Source: AC-32 sp963754265 (GTDB lineage Bacteria > Actinomycetota > Thermoleophilia > Gaiellales > Gaiellaceae). Taken from it: a DNA stretch of 64,000 nt. Every line of letters begins with the position of its first letter. Position 1 is the first letter of the stretch. The stretch lies in assembly GCA_963754265.1 (NCBI GenBank), contig CAVWFB010000001.1, positions 124,001 to 188,000 of the forward strand. Direction: 5' to 3'. The translations under genes were made by a program, and so were the position numbers. The notes under the pieces are model-generated. The model searched no databases. It worked only from the letters and a program-made list of their open reading frames with translations, and was not told where the DNA came from. Shown here piece after piece: positions 1 to 10,193 of this stretch.

Positions 1-1020
1 GGATCACTGCCAGATTCGCAGCAGTCGTGGATTTGCCCTCACCCCTAGTCGTGCTGGTGATCACGATCGAGCCAGCGCGATGCTGAAGTTGGGAGATTTC
101 CAGGTTGTTCTTGAGAATCCTGAACGCCTCGGCGCTGGGCCCCGTCGGCTCCGACAGGGTGGCCAGCTGCCTGGCCTGCGCGAGGCGGCGATCAGGTCTC
201 GGCACCTGACCGAGCAGCGGCACGCCCAGTCGCGCTGTTAGTTCGTCTGCGGAGTGCACCCGCGTGTCAAGCGATTTGCGGAGGAAGGCCAACGCGATGC
301 CCAGTGCTAACCCGACAAGTACCCCCAGAATGACGTTGCGGCGAGTCTTGGGTTGCACAAGAGAGGCATTGCTGGCCGGACCGACCACCACCGCGCTCGA
401 GCCAGCCGCCTGTAGTGTCTGCAAATCCGCCAGATCGCGCTCTCTGGCAGCCAGGCGACGGTAAATTTCAGAGCCCCCCTTACCTGAAGCGGCGAGAGAC
501 TCCAACTTTCGGCGCGCGTCCGAAAATCGCCGCTGATAGCGCGACGGTGTCGAGCCTCTTCCGGTACAACGTGAACTGCCTCGCGTAAACGTCGGCCAGC
601 CTCTCGGCAACACTCGGGATCGTGGTCCGTGACCGAGAAGGTCAGCAGATCGACGTTGGGGTTTACGCTCACGCTCGAGTTCGCAAGCAGGCCGGCGGCA
701 GTGCGATCTGGCAAGTCGGCCGCCTTCACGGCCATCTGGGCGACGGTCCCTACGCGCGCCAGTCTGGCCTGCGTGGCCGCGTACCGGTCGGGGGGCGAGC
801 CGACGGAGGTGGTGAGATTCAGCGCTGCAGCGGTTGGGTTCTGCTCATTGACCAGAACGTCGGCCGACGACTGATAAAGGTGTTGCTGACTAGAGGAGGC
901 TGCAAACGCGATCAGCGGGACTGTGACCACGGCCAGGAGCACAATCCACTTCTGGCGGCCGAGGACACTCAACCAGTCGCGAAGGACCGATTCATCGTCC
1001 CAACGCTCGCTCACTTCCAA
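1..1020 (-). CDS. Wzz-type chain-length regulator fused to BY-kinase (partial, two frame shifts)
   Basis: Membrane polysaccharide co-polymerase with a cytoplasmic tyrosine-kinase domain, controlling chain length and export of surface glycan. The protein starts at 1020. A first membrane segment (WIVLLAVVTVPLIAFAASS) is followed by a Wzz periplasmic domain, a second membrane segment near 300-350 (VILGVLVGLALGIALAFLRK), and the linker EPTGPSAEAFRILKNNLEI. The Walker A GEGKSTTAANLA lies at the window edge, so the rest of the kinase is outside. The frame moves by one base near 612 and again near 538. Correcting both restores a continuous Wzz sequence (for example ADVYARQFTLYRKRLDTVA). It lies 57 bp downstream of the cupin-like gene on the same strand. 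Family assignment is firm; whether the shifts are decay or sequence error is open. Confidence 0.85.
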
Positions 1021-1077
1021 GCTCCTGGTTGTGATTCGATCTCTGAGCTCCCGCGCAACTCCTTGTGAGTCCTTTTC

Positions 1078-1919
1078 TTAGTTTCCGCGGAGCTTCTGCA
1101 GGGATTGGAACACCGCGACCTTCGTCCTGTCGACGCGCTCTGATTTCCCCAGCGGCTGCGGCGAGAGGTGGAGCTGGCGCAGCCGCTTGTTGATCCTCGA
1201 CACACCCTCGGCCTGCTCGGTGTATGAGGTGAAGAACGGGATCGAGAACGAGATCGGAGACGCCTGCCTCGGTCTCGACCCAGTGAGGGACATACGACGG
1301 TAGGTACACACCGACGCCGGGCTCGAGACGGGTTGTCACCGCCGGCCTTTCCATCGCCTCGAAATCGCAGTCTTCGCCGTCGATGTAACGATCGAGCTCG
1401 CGGTGTCGTCGGACGGGATCGTGGTCGAACGTAGCGACGCTGACGTGTTTGAGGCCCTTCACCTGCAGCAGGAAGCTGTGCTCGACATCGAAGTGCATCG
1501 GCGTGGTCGCGGCCGGGCAGGAGATGAACAGGTAGCCGGCCCGCCGCGTCATTCCGCCCTCGCGTTCTGCGACGAGCTCTGCGACCTCGTCCAGGCACTC
1601 GTTGATCAGCTCGGCGTACTCAGGCGCTTGCTGGATGTCTCGCAGGAGTCACCCTGACTCCGCTGCGCTCGACATCCTTGATGGTTTCGGATGGCGGCCC
1701 CGAGCCGATGTCGACGTAGCCGAAGCCGGAGTTCGCGAGGGGCAGGTTTCCCTGCTCGCGTCGCACCGATTCGGGTGGCAGCCGGTCGGCGAGCTCGGCG
1801 ATAGCGTCGATCGTGAACAGCGGATGTTCGGCAAGGCCGTGTCGCACGGAAACCGACCGCCGTGCGAACGCGTCCTCGAATGCCGCGGTGTCGATATCAA
1901 CAACACGGATCGACCGCAT
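1078..1919 (-). CDS. JmjC/cupin-like (cupin_8) domain protein, two frame shifts
   Basis: Resembles cupin_8/JmjC-type non-heme iron proteins that often sit beside glycan genes. Fragments in three frames join into one protein: the N-terminus starting MRSIRVVDIDTAAFEDAF, then LRDIQQAPEYAELINECLDE, then GYLFISCPAATTPMHFDVEH, then ISFSIPFFTSYTEQAEGV to the stop at 1078. The H-F-D of MHFDVEH and the later H of YVPHWVETEAGV match the H-x-D...H iron-binding pattern. One extra base near 1637 and another near 1290 explain the breaks. A strong ribosome-binding sequence (GGGGGAGGA) precedes the start at 1919. The substrate is unknown; a hydroxylase or sugar-binding role would be inference. Confidence 0.6.
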
Positions 1920-2102
1920 TTGATGTCCTCCCCCTTATTACAGGGCCCGTTCGCGCAAGGAACAAGCCGTTCTTCCTGACCCGAACCAATCTACTATCCG
2001 CCTACGAATCCGGCAAACCGTCCACCGACCCGGCACACCCTGTCTACTGCTTCGAACACCCCGCTCACTGAACCGCCACTCCCGCCACTCCGGTACTGCG
2101 TC
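1920..2102. other. Intergenic, divergent region
   Basis: This stretch separates the leftward cupin-like gene from the ruined rightward GHL15 copy. It should hold the promoter of the leftward gene, but no clear -35/-10 pair could be picked out. Confidence 0.3.
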
Positions 2103-2466
2103 TTGGCTGCCATTGCGTTCGCGGCCGTCGCGGGGGCGATTTGGCTGGCCGGCCCGTCGGCAAGCAACGGCGCTGAAAACAATCCCCGCGTTCCGCCCCG
2201 AAGCGCGAGCGCCGTCCGCATCGCCAAGCCGCTTCGTCGACCCTTTTTCAGGGCGGTCTACGGATACGGCAAGACGCGGCTGACGCCTGCTCGGGAGGGC
2301 GCGCGGTACCCGACACGAGGTACGGGAACCGGACCGAGGCACACTACGCGCTGCGGATGCTGCTCGCCGCCGTGGCGAGAATCCGTTCTCGCTCGATTGG
2401 CTACTGGCGGGGAGTCTGGTGGCCGGAGTAGGAACCGCGAACTCGCTCGGTAGCCCGATCGGTGCC
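2103..2466 (+). pseudogene. GHL15-type hydrolase remnant, copy A, N-terminal and central pieces
   Basis: Ruined duplicate of the gene at 5275-6548. The first part (membrane or signal segment AAIAFAAVAGAIWLAGPSAS, then FFRAVYGYG) aligns with about 5330-5530. The last part, around 2355-2466, aligns base for base with about 6236-6354 (shared cgagaatc, gattggctact, gtctggtggcc, aaccgcgaactcgctcggta). About 700 bp present in the better copy is missing between them. No open frame covers the whole, so it cannot make a hydrolase. It stops at GGTGCC (2461-2466), and the alignment resumes at another GGTGCC at 4603. Confidence 0.65.
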
Positions 2467-2645
2467 GCCCGTGAGCGAACAACAAACGCTCAAGCTCTGT
2501 ACGGCCCCAGCCCGGCGCCGAGAAACCCCAACCAGGGTCGGGGGGCGGGCGGCGAGCTGGACGCTGGCGTTACTCACAGGGAGTGAAGTTTTGGACCCGA
2601 TGTGGGATCAAGCCCTGCGCCGCGTAACGCCTCAAAGCCGCTCGA

Positions 2646-4425
2646 CTACCTCGTCTTCTCCGACCACGGTTTGGTCGGGAGTACGAGCGTCGCAAGACGC
2701 CACAGCTGCGCGCGCGTCCGAGCGTCGAGACGCCGCGTTGAGCGCGAGAGTCTTCGTTCGGTTGCGCGAACCCGAATTACGGTGTCAACGAAGCGAGGCC
2801 TCAGAGGCCAAGCCGGACGTAGCTCCGAAAGGACATTCTCGAACGGATCCTCCGCATCGTGATGCATGCGGCGCCGCTCGAGTTCGCGACGGCCGAGTCG
2901 GACTGCTTTTTCGGCTGCACGCCAAGGTCGTGGAGGCGTCCTGGCGACCTTTCCACCACCGGTTGCCCACGGGGGTTGCTGTCCCTCGAACGGCACTTCT
3001 AGGAGGCGGGGTTCCAATTCTTCCAGGATGAGTTGGAAGAAACGCTCGGATCGGCGTTCTTGTACGGGAGCCCTAACATGTGTGGAAGCATCCGCCTCGT
3101 CCACAGGGGGAATGTCGCTTCCCCTGTCGCTTCGTGAACGGCGGCGAGATCGACCTGCCAGTGACCATTCCGCTGCCAAAGGTAAAACGCATCACCGAGT
3201 GCGCCTGGAGCCACATACACTGACCCATGGGACACGACCCACCGGTCGAAATCGCTCCTGATGCGCTTCAAGTGGGACCGCTTGACAAGGGGTCGCGGCC
3301 ACAGGGGAACATACGTCCGGTAGAGCCGAGATCGAAGGTCGCCTGGGCTGGTGGCCGTAGTTGGCGCGAGCGAGTTCCCCGCTTGGCCGGTGTGCACGAG
3401 CGCAAGCGGCCCCTGGATTGGACGCAGCGTCGTCACAATCGCATCGGCGAGCGAGGCCGCCCCAGACGACATGAGGCGCATGACGTCGGCCGTGTCCGCT
3501 GAGGCGTTGAATGCGCCCGCGACCGCTCGACGCGGACGGTCCTGCCACAGCTTCGCCTAATGCAAGGGCGATCTCAGCATCTTCGCTTGGCTGAAGCCCC
3601 CCACTCGTGCTCAGTTGATGCACCTTCGTGGAACAGGCGATATCTCCAGCGCAGCGCCGCAAAGACAATCCGCGAGTCTCGACCCCGGACAGCGAGACGA
3701 CACCTGGCCTGCCGGGCCAATTGTTCAGCGCTCGGAGCGTCTCGACCAGGTCAGCGGCCGCCGGCGTGCATCGAACCGGCGCCGATAACGAGGCGACAGC
3801 CTCATCCGTCATCAGGCGCTTGTGCCGCCAACCTCGTTCGTCGCGAGTCGACAGACAGCCGGCGGAAGGCGGTCGACGCCCGACCAAATCGGCTGACCGC
3901 TCATCGACCAGCCGACAGCGAGAAATCCGCGAGGACGGATTGACGGAGCATCGGTGCGGGCGTAAGTCTTCTTAGTGCGTCTGGGCGCGTAGACACCCAC
4001 GTGGCCCCCTGCACCTGGCCGCGTACACCGCATGGGAGCCGAGCGGATCGGCCATGACTTCAAGCTCATCCTCGCACAGACGTAGCGCCTGCGACGAATC
4101 GCCCATCGAGCGCTTGGCCGACCTCCTCGAGCGGGTCGAGAGAGAGACGGTTTCGAGCGCGAGGCGACCGTCCGCTCGCCCATTCGCCCAGAGGATCGGA
4201 CGCCCGGAAAACGTTCCGATAGCCACGTCGTCGTCGCACGCGACGTACTCGACCCGACCTGGACGGAGCTGTCTGAATCCAGATAGCGGCGCATTGCCAT
4301 CTGCCGAGCGCCACTCCGCCACAGGGGATGAAGAATGGCGAGTCCGCGAGGTAGGACTCGAGAGCTCGGCGCCCTGGCTCGACGTCGATGCCGCCGTGGC
4401 CGTAGCCAATCAGGAACAGGTTCAT
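2646..4425 (-). pseudogene. Asparagine-synthase-like amidotransferase, badly frame-shifted
   Basis: Minus-strand fragments in different frames follow the order of an asparagine synthase family protein. The start at 4425 gives MNLFLIGYGHGG, then RRALESYLADSPFFIPCGGV, RPILWANGRADGR and LEVMADPLGSHAVYAA, typical of the N-terminal glutaminase-like half. A middle section follows (DLVETLRALNNWPGRP, LADAIVTTLRPIQGPLALV), and then FYLWQRNGHWQVDLAAVHEA, ATFPLWTRRMLPHMLGLPY, ERFFQLILEELEPRLLEVPF and LWRLATLVL near the end. Residue 2 is Asn where the family has the catalytic Cys, and the usual SGGxDS nucleotide loop is not recognisable. It may therefore be a non-canonical relative as well as a broken one. 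It lies inside the ruined copy-A cassette. The call rests on family resemblance read by eye. Confidence 0.45.
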
Positions 4426-4602
4426 CCAAATATGGCGGGGAGAATAGCGGATAGTGGGGGGGGTAGGGGCAGAGTGAGAAAGGTGCGGTGAAGGTAGGAG
4501 AGCGCGCGCAATGCGCAGCTGGTGAGCGCGGTAACGATTGGTGGCGGTGAGGCAGCGACGCGCGATTGTGCGTAGCAGCAGCACGGCGCACACGATACGC
4601 AA

Positions 4603-4785
4603 GGTGCCTACGCGTTGCGGCAACGGGTACGGGTGACTCACAAACGGCGTGGTGCGGCGAACCCCTACGCGAGCAACGAGCAGGGTTGCGTGGAGGAACG
4701 TATGGGGTTGGGTGGAGAAGGTACAGGCGTCTCCTCGCGCGAACAGCGGCGTAGTGCTGGTGAAGTGGGCTGTTCTGCGTGGTAG
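4603..4785 (+). pseudogene. GHL15-type hydrolase remnant, copy A, C-terminal piece
   Basis: Aligns with the end of the better copy at about 6349-6548: shared stretches include gactcacaaacggcgtggtg, ggaggaacgtat, ctcgcgcgaac and agcggcgtagtgctggtgaag. Several small gaps destroy the frame. Together with 2103-2466 it shows that a second hydrolase gene once stood here and is now split by about 2.1 kb. Confidence 0.6.
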
Positions 4786-5245
4786 CTCCGGTAGAGCTGG
4801 CGCTCAGCTGGGCAGGGCGCGAGATCACTCACCACCACCGGAACGCCACGGGCGATCGCATGACACGGCGCAGCGCTGGCTGGCTGAGGTGTACTGGAAG
4901 CACCAACAGTGACGCGTCGGCAAGCAGGGTTCGACTTCCAGCTCTGGCATGTACCTGGGAATGAGCGAGATGCGCGGGTCCTCCGGTACAAGCCAGGCTG
5001 CCTGGCCTCGCCGGCCACGACTAGCCTTGTCTCGGCACGCCGCTCCCAGACCGTCGATCGCCTCGACGAGCACCTCCACGCCCTTGTATTGCTTGAGCTG
5101 GCCGACGAGGAGGAAGTACCTCCAATCCGCCATTCCGTCTACCCACAACTGACCCGTCAACCTCGATATCTGTCGCTCACCAGATGGGCACCGGGCCAAT
5201 TCGACGCCCGCTTCGGCTGCTAGCGTGCCGGGCTCCGGCAAACAA
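4786..5245 (-). pseudogene. GT4 glycosyltransferase remnant, copy A
   Basis: Degraded minus-strand duplicate of the glycosyltransferase at 6484-7594. Recognisable pieces are LLVGQLKQYKGVEVLVEAID and LVPEDPRISLIPRYMPELEV, matching LLFGRLEQYKGVEVLVEAM and LVPDDPRISLIPRYVPEREV in the better copy. Only the C-terminal nucleotide-sugar-binding half remains, with frame breaks. It lies directly after the copy-A hydrolase tail in the same convergent arrangement as copy B. Confidence 0.65.
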
Positions 5246-5274
5246 CTCCGGCGCGGGCCGGCGGCCAATGGCGC

Positions 5275-6548
5275 ATGGCTTCACTACCGTTCCCCTGGCC
5301 AGGGCGCCGTCGTGGGCGTTTCCTGGCGTCTGTGACCCTAACCCTCGCCGCCACGGGGGTCGTCTACCTGGCCAGCCCGTCGTCGAGCAGCGTGCCTGAC
5401 GGCCAGGCGCGGGTCTCGTTCGATCGGGCTGCGCGAGCCGCCCGTGGCCCCAAGCCTCACGCCGACCCTTCTTCCGGGCCGCCTACGGCGGCTACCGCTC
5501 GACAGGGCCGGTAGCGCCCGCGAGGGCAGCTACCGAGTGATGGTCATGCAGCACGCGACGGGCCAATGATTCCCCGGCTGAAGGCTGGCAACCACAACCT
5601 CAAGGTCCTGATGTATGTGGACCTGATGAGCAGCGCTCCCGGCGATCCGAGCGGCGATCGGACTGGGTCGGATATGCCGACGCCCAAGCGAACCACCCCG
5701 GCTGGTTCCTCAGAGACGCAAACGGGAACCCGCTCGTCTTCAAGCACTACCCGTCCTCGCGCGTGATGGACGTCGGCAACACGGGGTATCAGGATGCGGG
5801 GGTCGCCCGGGTGAGCAGAGAGGCGAAGGCCCGCGGCTTCGACGGCGTGTTCCTGGACGACGCAAACGCGTCGCTCCGCTGGGTGATAGGCGGCGGGTCG
5901 GCCGCATGCGTCCGCTACCCGACGACCGCACGGTGGCAGGCCGCGGTCTACGGATTTCTCACGAACGTCGCCCCGAAGCTCCACCGCGCCGGCCTGCTCG
6001 TCGTCGCCAACATCGGGGGCTCCACGGTCACCCGCGGCCTGTGGCAGAAGTGGAATCGCCCTATCGACGGTGCCATGGAGGAGTCGTTCACCAACGGTGG
6101 CACCGGACCCGACTCGATGGCGAACGGTCAGTGGCCGCTGAAGCTCCGGCACGCGTTGTGGTCGGAGGCGACTGGAAAGGTCAGCCTCGACCACGTAGTG
6201 ACGAGAAGCCGGACCGGGGCACGCTACGGGCTGGCGACGATGCTGCTGGCCGCCCGTGGCGAGAATCTGTTTTCGGCCTCGATTGGCTACTCGCAGGAAG
6301 TCTGGTGGCCCGAGTACGCAACCGCGAACTCGCTCGGTAGCCCGATCGGTGCGTACCGCGTCTTGCGCAACGGCGTGTACCGGCGTGACTTCACAAACGG
6401 CGTGGTGCTGGCAAACCCCTACCCTCGAGCGACGAGGAGGGTTCGCCTCGGAGGAACGTATTCGGGGTCGGGGTTGGAGAAGGTCACGGCCGTCTCCCTC
6501 GCGCGAACCAGCGGCGTGGTGCTGGTGAAGTCGGGCCGTTCTGCGTAG
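5275..6548 (+). CDS. Putative glycoside hydrolase, GHL15 family (copy B, 5' half frame-shifted)
   Basis: Resembles the hypothetical glycosyl-hydrolase-like family 15 (GHL15), TIM-barrel proteins often exported and linked to polysaccharides. A signal or membrane segment (FLASVTLTLAATGVVYLASP) starts the protein. Several frame shifts lie between about 5465 and 5760, across which family pieces can still be read (RLKAGNHNLKVLMYVDLMSS, WVGYADAQANHPGWFLRDAN). From 5763 to the stop the frame is intact: VMDVGNTGYQD, GFDGVFLDDANASLRW with the acidic pair expected at the active site, and NLFSASIGYSQEVWWPEYA. It converges on the GT4 gene and overlaps its 3' end. A role in trimming the exported glycan is inferred from context. 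Confidence 0.65.
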
Positions 6549-7594
6549 TCAGCTCGCGGTAGAGCTCGGTGCTCAACTGCGCGGCGCGGTCCCACGAAAA
6601 GTGGGATTGCGCGTGCCGCAAAACGGCGCTTCTCACCTCCGCCCCGTCGTCAAGATGCCGCACGATCGTTTCGGCGAGCGCGCGCGGGTTGCCGGCTTCG
6701 AAGACGAACGACGGGTCATAGGCGAGCTCGGGCAGGGCGCCGAGATCGCTCACCACCACCGGAACGCCCGCGCGATCGCCATGACACCGACGCCGCTCTG
6801 GCTCGCCTGGGTGTACGGGAGCACCACAAGGGAGGCATCGGCAAGCAGCGCGTCGACCTCCCTCTCTGGGACGTACCTGGGAATGAGCGAGATGCGCGGA
6901 TCGTCCGGTACAAGCCGTGCCGCCTGGCCCTCACCGGCCACGACCAGCCTCACGTCGGGACGTCGCTCCCACACCAGGCGCATCGCCTCGACGAGCACCT
7001 CCACGCCCTTGTACTGCTCGAGCCGGCCGAAGAGGAGGACGCTCGGCGACTCCGGGCGAGGGAGGGGCTCGGAAGCGGCGGCCACACCCGTGCGGGATCA
7101 CGACGATTCGAGAGCGGTCGACCAACGGCGCGAGCTCCTCGGCAAGTGCGTGTCCGTGCACAACGAATCTCTCAGCGCGCCGGAACCACCGGTTGAAGAT
7201 CCACGTCTCCGCGCGCGTGAAGGAGCGTGCACCCAGATGCTCGACCGGATCATGGACGGTGAAGACCGTTCGATAGCCGCTGGTGAGCGCCAGCAGCCGC
7301 GGATCGTAGTTCTCGTGAACGTGCACGATCTGTGGCCGCCATCTGCGAAGCTCTCGTCGTATCTGAAGCATCGTCGGGATGGCGGAGATGGACCGGACGC
7401 GACCGGGAACGACGAACGAGTGAATACCTTCGCGCCGAAGGACATCAAGACCTCGTTGCGCTCCGCCGTCGACCCTCCGAACTCCAGCGCGTGCGAGCGG
7501 GAGAGCATGCGACGTCGTGACCGATCTGAGCTAACGAGCGCGCCTGTTGCGATCCATACTTGAAGAGAAAGTCACAAACAATCAGGATGCGCAT
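6484..7594 (-). CDS. GT4-family glycosyltransferase (copy B, frame-shifted)
   Basis: Transfers a sugar from a nucleotide-sugar donor, with the two-domain GT-B fold. From the start at 7594 the pieces read MRILIVCDFLFKYGSQQARS, then IVHVHENYDPRLLALTSGYR and VFTVHDPVEHLGARSFTRAE (acceptor domain), then SVLLFGRLEQYKGVEVLVEA, RISLIPRYVPEREVDALLAD and VVLPYTQASQSGVGVMAIA, then MVVSDLGALPELAYDPSFVF (donor domain). Frame breaks fall near 7505, 7085 and 6760. It faces the GHL15 gene. A decayed duplicate lies at 4786-5245. Donor and acceptor sugars cannot be told from sequence. Confidence 0.75.
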
Positions 7595-7631
7595 CGGCGG
7601 GTCACGATCCGCGTGTTTTGGAGCGCCCTAA

Positions 7632-8833
7632 CTGACGCATCGTGCGGCAACGAGTAGCGCCCGCGCGAACAGCGGCGGCGCGACCCTGCAGCTCGAGCGC
7701 GAGATCGAGGCGGCGCTCGAGGCCCGCACCGAACGCGAATGCGTGTTCATGCCGTCAGGGCGATTCGCCATCCATCTCGCCTTCCGGCTGCTGCTCTCGC
7801 CCGGAGATCGCATCCTCATGTCGCCGCTCGAGGACGACACCGTCTTCTTCGGCGCCCTGGCGGCCGGACTTCGGCCGGTGATGGCGCCAGTGTCGACCGA
7901 CGATGGGAACATGCGAGTCGAAGCCGTTACGGATGCGACCTGGTCAAGCATCGCTGCCGTCTTGACAGGTAACACGTACGGGCTACCCGATCGTGTCGTT
8001 GAGCTCGGATCGCGGTGTGATCGGCTCGAGATTCCGTTGATCGAGGATGCTGCCCATGCGATCGAGACGGAGGTTGGCCGACGTCCCATCGGAAGTTTCG
8101 GAGCGGCCTCGGTCTTCAGCCTGTCGAAGCACTTTCCTGGGCGAGGAGGAGTTCTCTCGCTGGACCACGAGGTCAGCCGCCGGGAAGCAGCCCGATTGCA
8201 GGGCGAGCTCATGGTCCGAAAACCGCTGAGCCGCCGTGCGATGGAGATCGCGCGATCGGCGGCCAGGACGTCGCTGGAGGCTCTCCGTCTCAGACGTGCG
8301 GTGGATCGCGCTCGCCACCTAATGCATCCCGTCAGGCCTGATCCGTGGCGGGTGCCTCTGCGAGCGCCTCGACTCAAGCACGCTGTCTCGGACATGACCT
8401 CGATGAGTTCGACCAGTGGATGGAGACGGCGTATCCGGACTACCGAATGCGACAGCGATCGAGCGAACTGAAGAGAACGCTGGCCGGTCTGCGTGACCTC
8501 GAGCGGGATCGCGAGGAGCGGATCGCGGGCGTGCTTCGCCTTAGAGAGCTCGATTCGGTTGCGCCTGCAGCCCGCGAGGGAGACCCGCTGCCGTTGCTCC
8601 GTGTCCCGCTCCTGATCGAGGACCGAGATGCGGTGGCCGTCGAGCTGCGCCGTCGCAGGATCAATGTCTATTTCGTCTATGACCCTCCGCTGGACGAGTA
8701 TTCCGGGCCGGAGTTCTCAGAGCCGTCTCCGGCGCCCGAGGCGGCCCGATGGTGGGCGGCGCACGTTCTCCCGGTCGACCCCCATGATGCGGAGCGCGTA
8801 CTCGAACTGTCGCGAAGAACCAGATCCGACTGA
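7632..8833 (+). CDS. DegT/DnrJ/EryC1-family aminotransferase, one frame shift
   Basis: PLP-dependent sugar aminotransferase or relative, making an amino-sugar precursor for the glycan. Visible: FMPSGRFAIHLAFRLLLSPG (cofactor-binding N-terminal part), VLTGNTYGLPDRVVELG, PLIEDAAHAIETEVGRRPIG, and SVFSLSKHFPGRGGVLSLDH, whose Lys is the likely Schiff-base residue. The frame changes near 8380 and continues as LDEFDQWMETAYPDYRMRQR through RRRINVYFVYDPPLDEY to the stop at 8833. No ATG or GTG precedes the conserved N-terminus in frame. A CTG at 7632 follows an in-frame stop, and GTG at 7743 would cut the family start, so the 5' end is uncertain. Confidence 0.7.
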
Positions 8834-8905
8834 CGCCCGCCGTACCGCCGTCGGACTGAAGTGGGCGGCGACTTCGGCGGAGAGTTGCGTTCGACCACGG
8901 TGCGT

Positions 8906-9150
8906 GAGCCTGCCAACGATGCGCCGTATCGGCTGATCGCGGACGTCGAGTTAGCCCCGAATGTGATAGCTGCACTCGAGCGGTTCCCGCGTGTACGAGA
9001 TGATCTCCGAATCGGGCTGGCAGATCGAGCGCGCGAACGTCGAGTGCAGCGCCGCGATCGGCTCGGGAACGTTCATCCTGGGAGGTCTTCGGATCGGCGC
9101 GGACGCGCTCGTCGCGCCGGGCAGTGGTGAGCGAGACGTGGCGCAGGGAC
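8906..9150 (+). pseudogene. Hexapeptide-repeat (LbH) acyltransferase remnant
   Basis: Two short pieces in different frames resemble sugar O-/N-acyltransferases with left-handed helix repeats: DAPYRLIADVELAPNVI, then AIGSGTFILGGLRIGADALV followed by APGS. The [LIV]GxxxxI-type spacing in the second piece is typical. No full-length frame exists and the usual middle repeats are absent, so this is probably a remnant lying between the aminotransferase and the convergent GNAT gene. Confidence 0.35.
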
Positions 9151-9195
9151 GATCGTGTCGGGAATCCGGCGCGGCCGCACGCACAGGAGTGAGCC

Positions 9196-10193
9196 CTACA
9201 TCCGGTCGAGGATCCGCCGTAGGCCGAGCGATCGCCCTCGGGCGGCCCTGGCGGCGGCGAGCATGAGCTGCGCCGGGCGCCGCGCGGCAGCCCGAACGTC
9301 TCCAGCCCCGGGTCGCTGGTGGCGAAGCGCTCCTTGTAGGCCGCGCCGCCGCGGAGGAGGCGGTACTCGCCCATGCCGTCGGTGAGCGCTTCGCGCACGG
9401 CATGGAGGAGCAGGACGAAACCGACCGGCTGCTCTCGAAGGCAGGGTCCCTTCCGGCCTGGTAGGCCGACTCGGCGCCGGCGAACCGGAAACCGTAAAGC
9501 GCGGCAACCGGCTTGCCGTCGATCTCGAGGAACCACAGCCGCAGCCACCCCTGCTCGAGCGCCTGCGCGGCGAACTCGCGATGAAACGGCGCCCGGAGGA
9601 ACGGCGTCGCCGCTCCTCCCAGCGCTGGCGGTGAAGATGGAACAGAAGGTCGAGGTCGCGGTCGAGACGCTCGGGATCGTGGCGAGGCGATACGACACCG
9701 TTCCGAGCTCGGACAGCTTGCGCGGAAAGCGGCGCACCTGCTGGCGGAAGTTGCGTCCCCGCGCCCGCAGGAACTCGTCCCAGGAGTCGTGTTCGAAGCG
9801 CAGTACCGGGCTCGCCTCGCGGTACAGGGGGCGAGCTCCGGTCAGCTCCCCGAAGCGATGATCGCCGGCGACCTGCTCGGCGAGCAGAACGAAGCGCCGC
9901 AACGGAACGGCGCCACGAGGCCGGTCGCCGCGGCGGCCGCCGCCGGGTCGGCGCGGGGCGCAGACGGGCCGAGTTGGTCGCTCGGGCCATGCCCGACGAA
10001 CCGCAGCACCGGAATGCCGGCCGCTTCCACAACTCGCAGCGGCACGATCGCCACCGGCCCGCCGTCGACCCGCACGACCCCGAGCAGCGGGCGGCCGCTT
10101 CCCGTAATGACGCCACCACGTGAGTAGCCACTCGCGTGTCGCGAAGACGTGCCCGGCTCGCTCGGCCAGGCGCCGCCAGTCCGCCGCGTTCAC
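9196..10193 (-). CDS. FemAB-like GNAT acyltransferase (BioF2-like domain), frame-shifted
   Basis: Matches the Acetyltransf_6/FemAB-like group found in exopolysaccharide loci (probable N-acyl transfer to amino sugars). Pieces: start MNAADWRRLAERAGHVFATR and WLLTWWRHYG at 10193, VAIVPLRVVEAAGIPVLRFV, GARPLYREASPVLRFEHDSW and RNFRQQVRRFPRKLSELG, RDLDLLFHLHRQRWEERR, VGFVLLLHAVREALTDGMGE with YRLLRGGAAYKERFATSD, and the end LGLRRILDRM at 9196. At least three frame breaks occur. The start overlaps the stop of the upstream GT2 gene by 4 bp, so they are co-transcribed. The substrate is unknown. Confidence 0.65.

Noticed and set aside
2467..4602. An insertion sequence carrying a transposase
   Set aside because: The segment has a possible short flanking duplication but no transposase or terminal inverted repeats could be read; its only recognisable content is the asparagine-synthase-like remnant.
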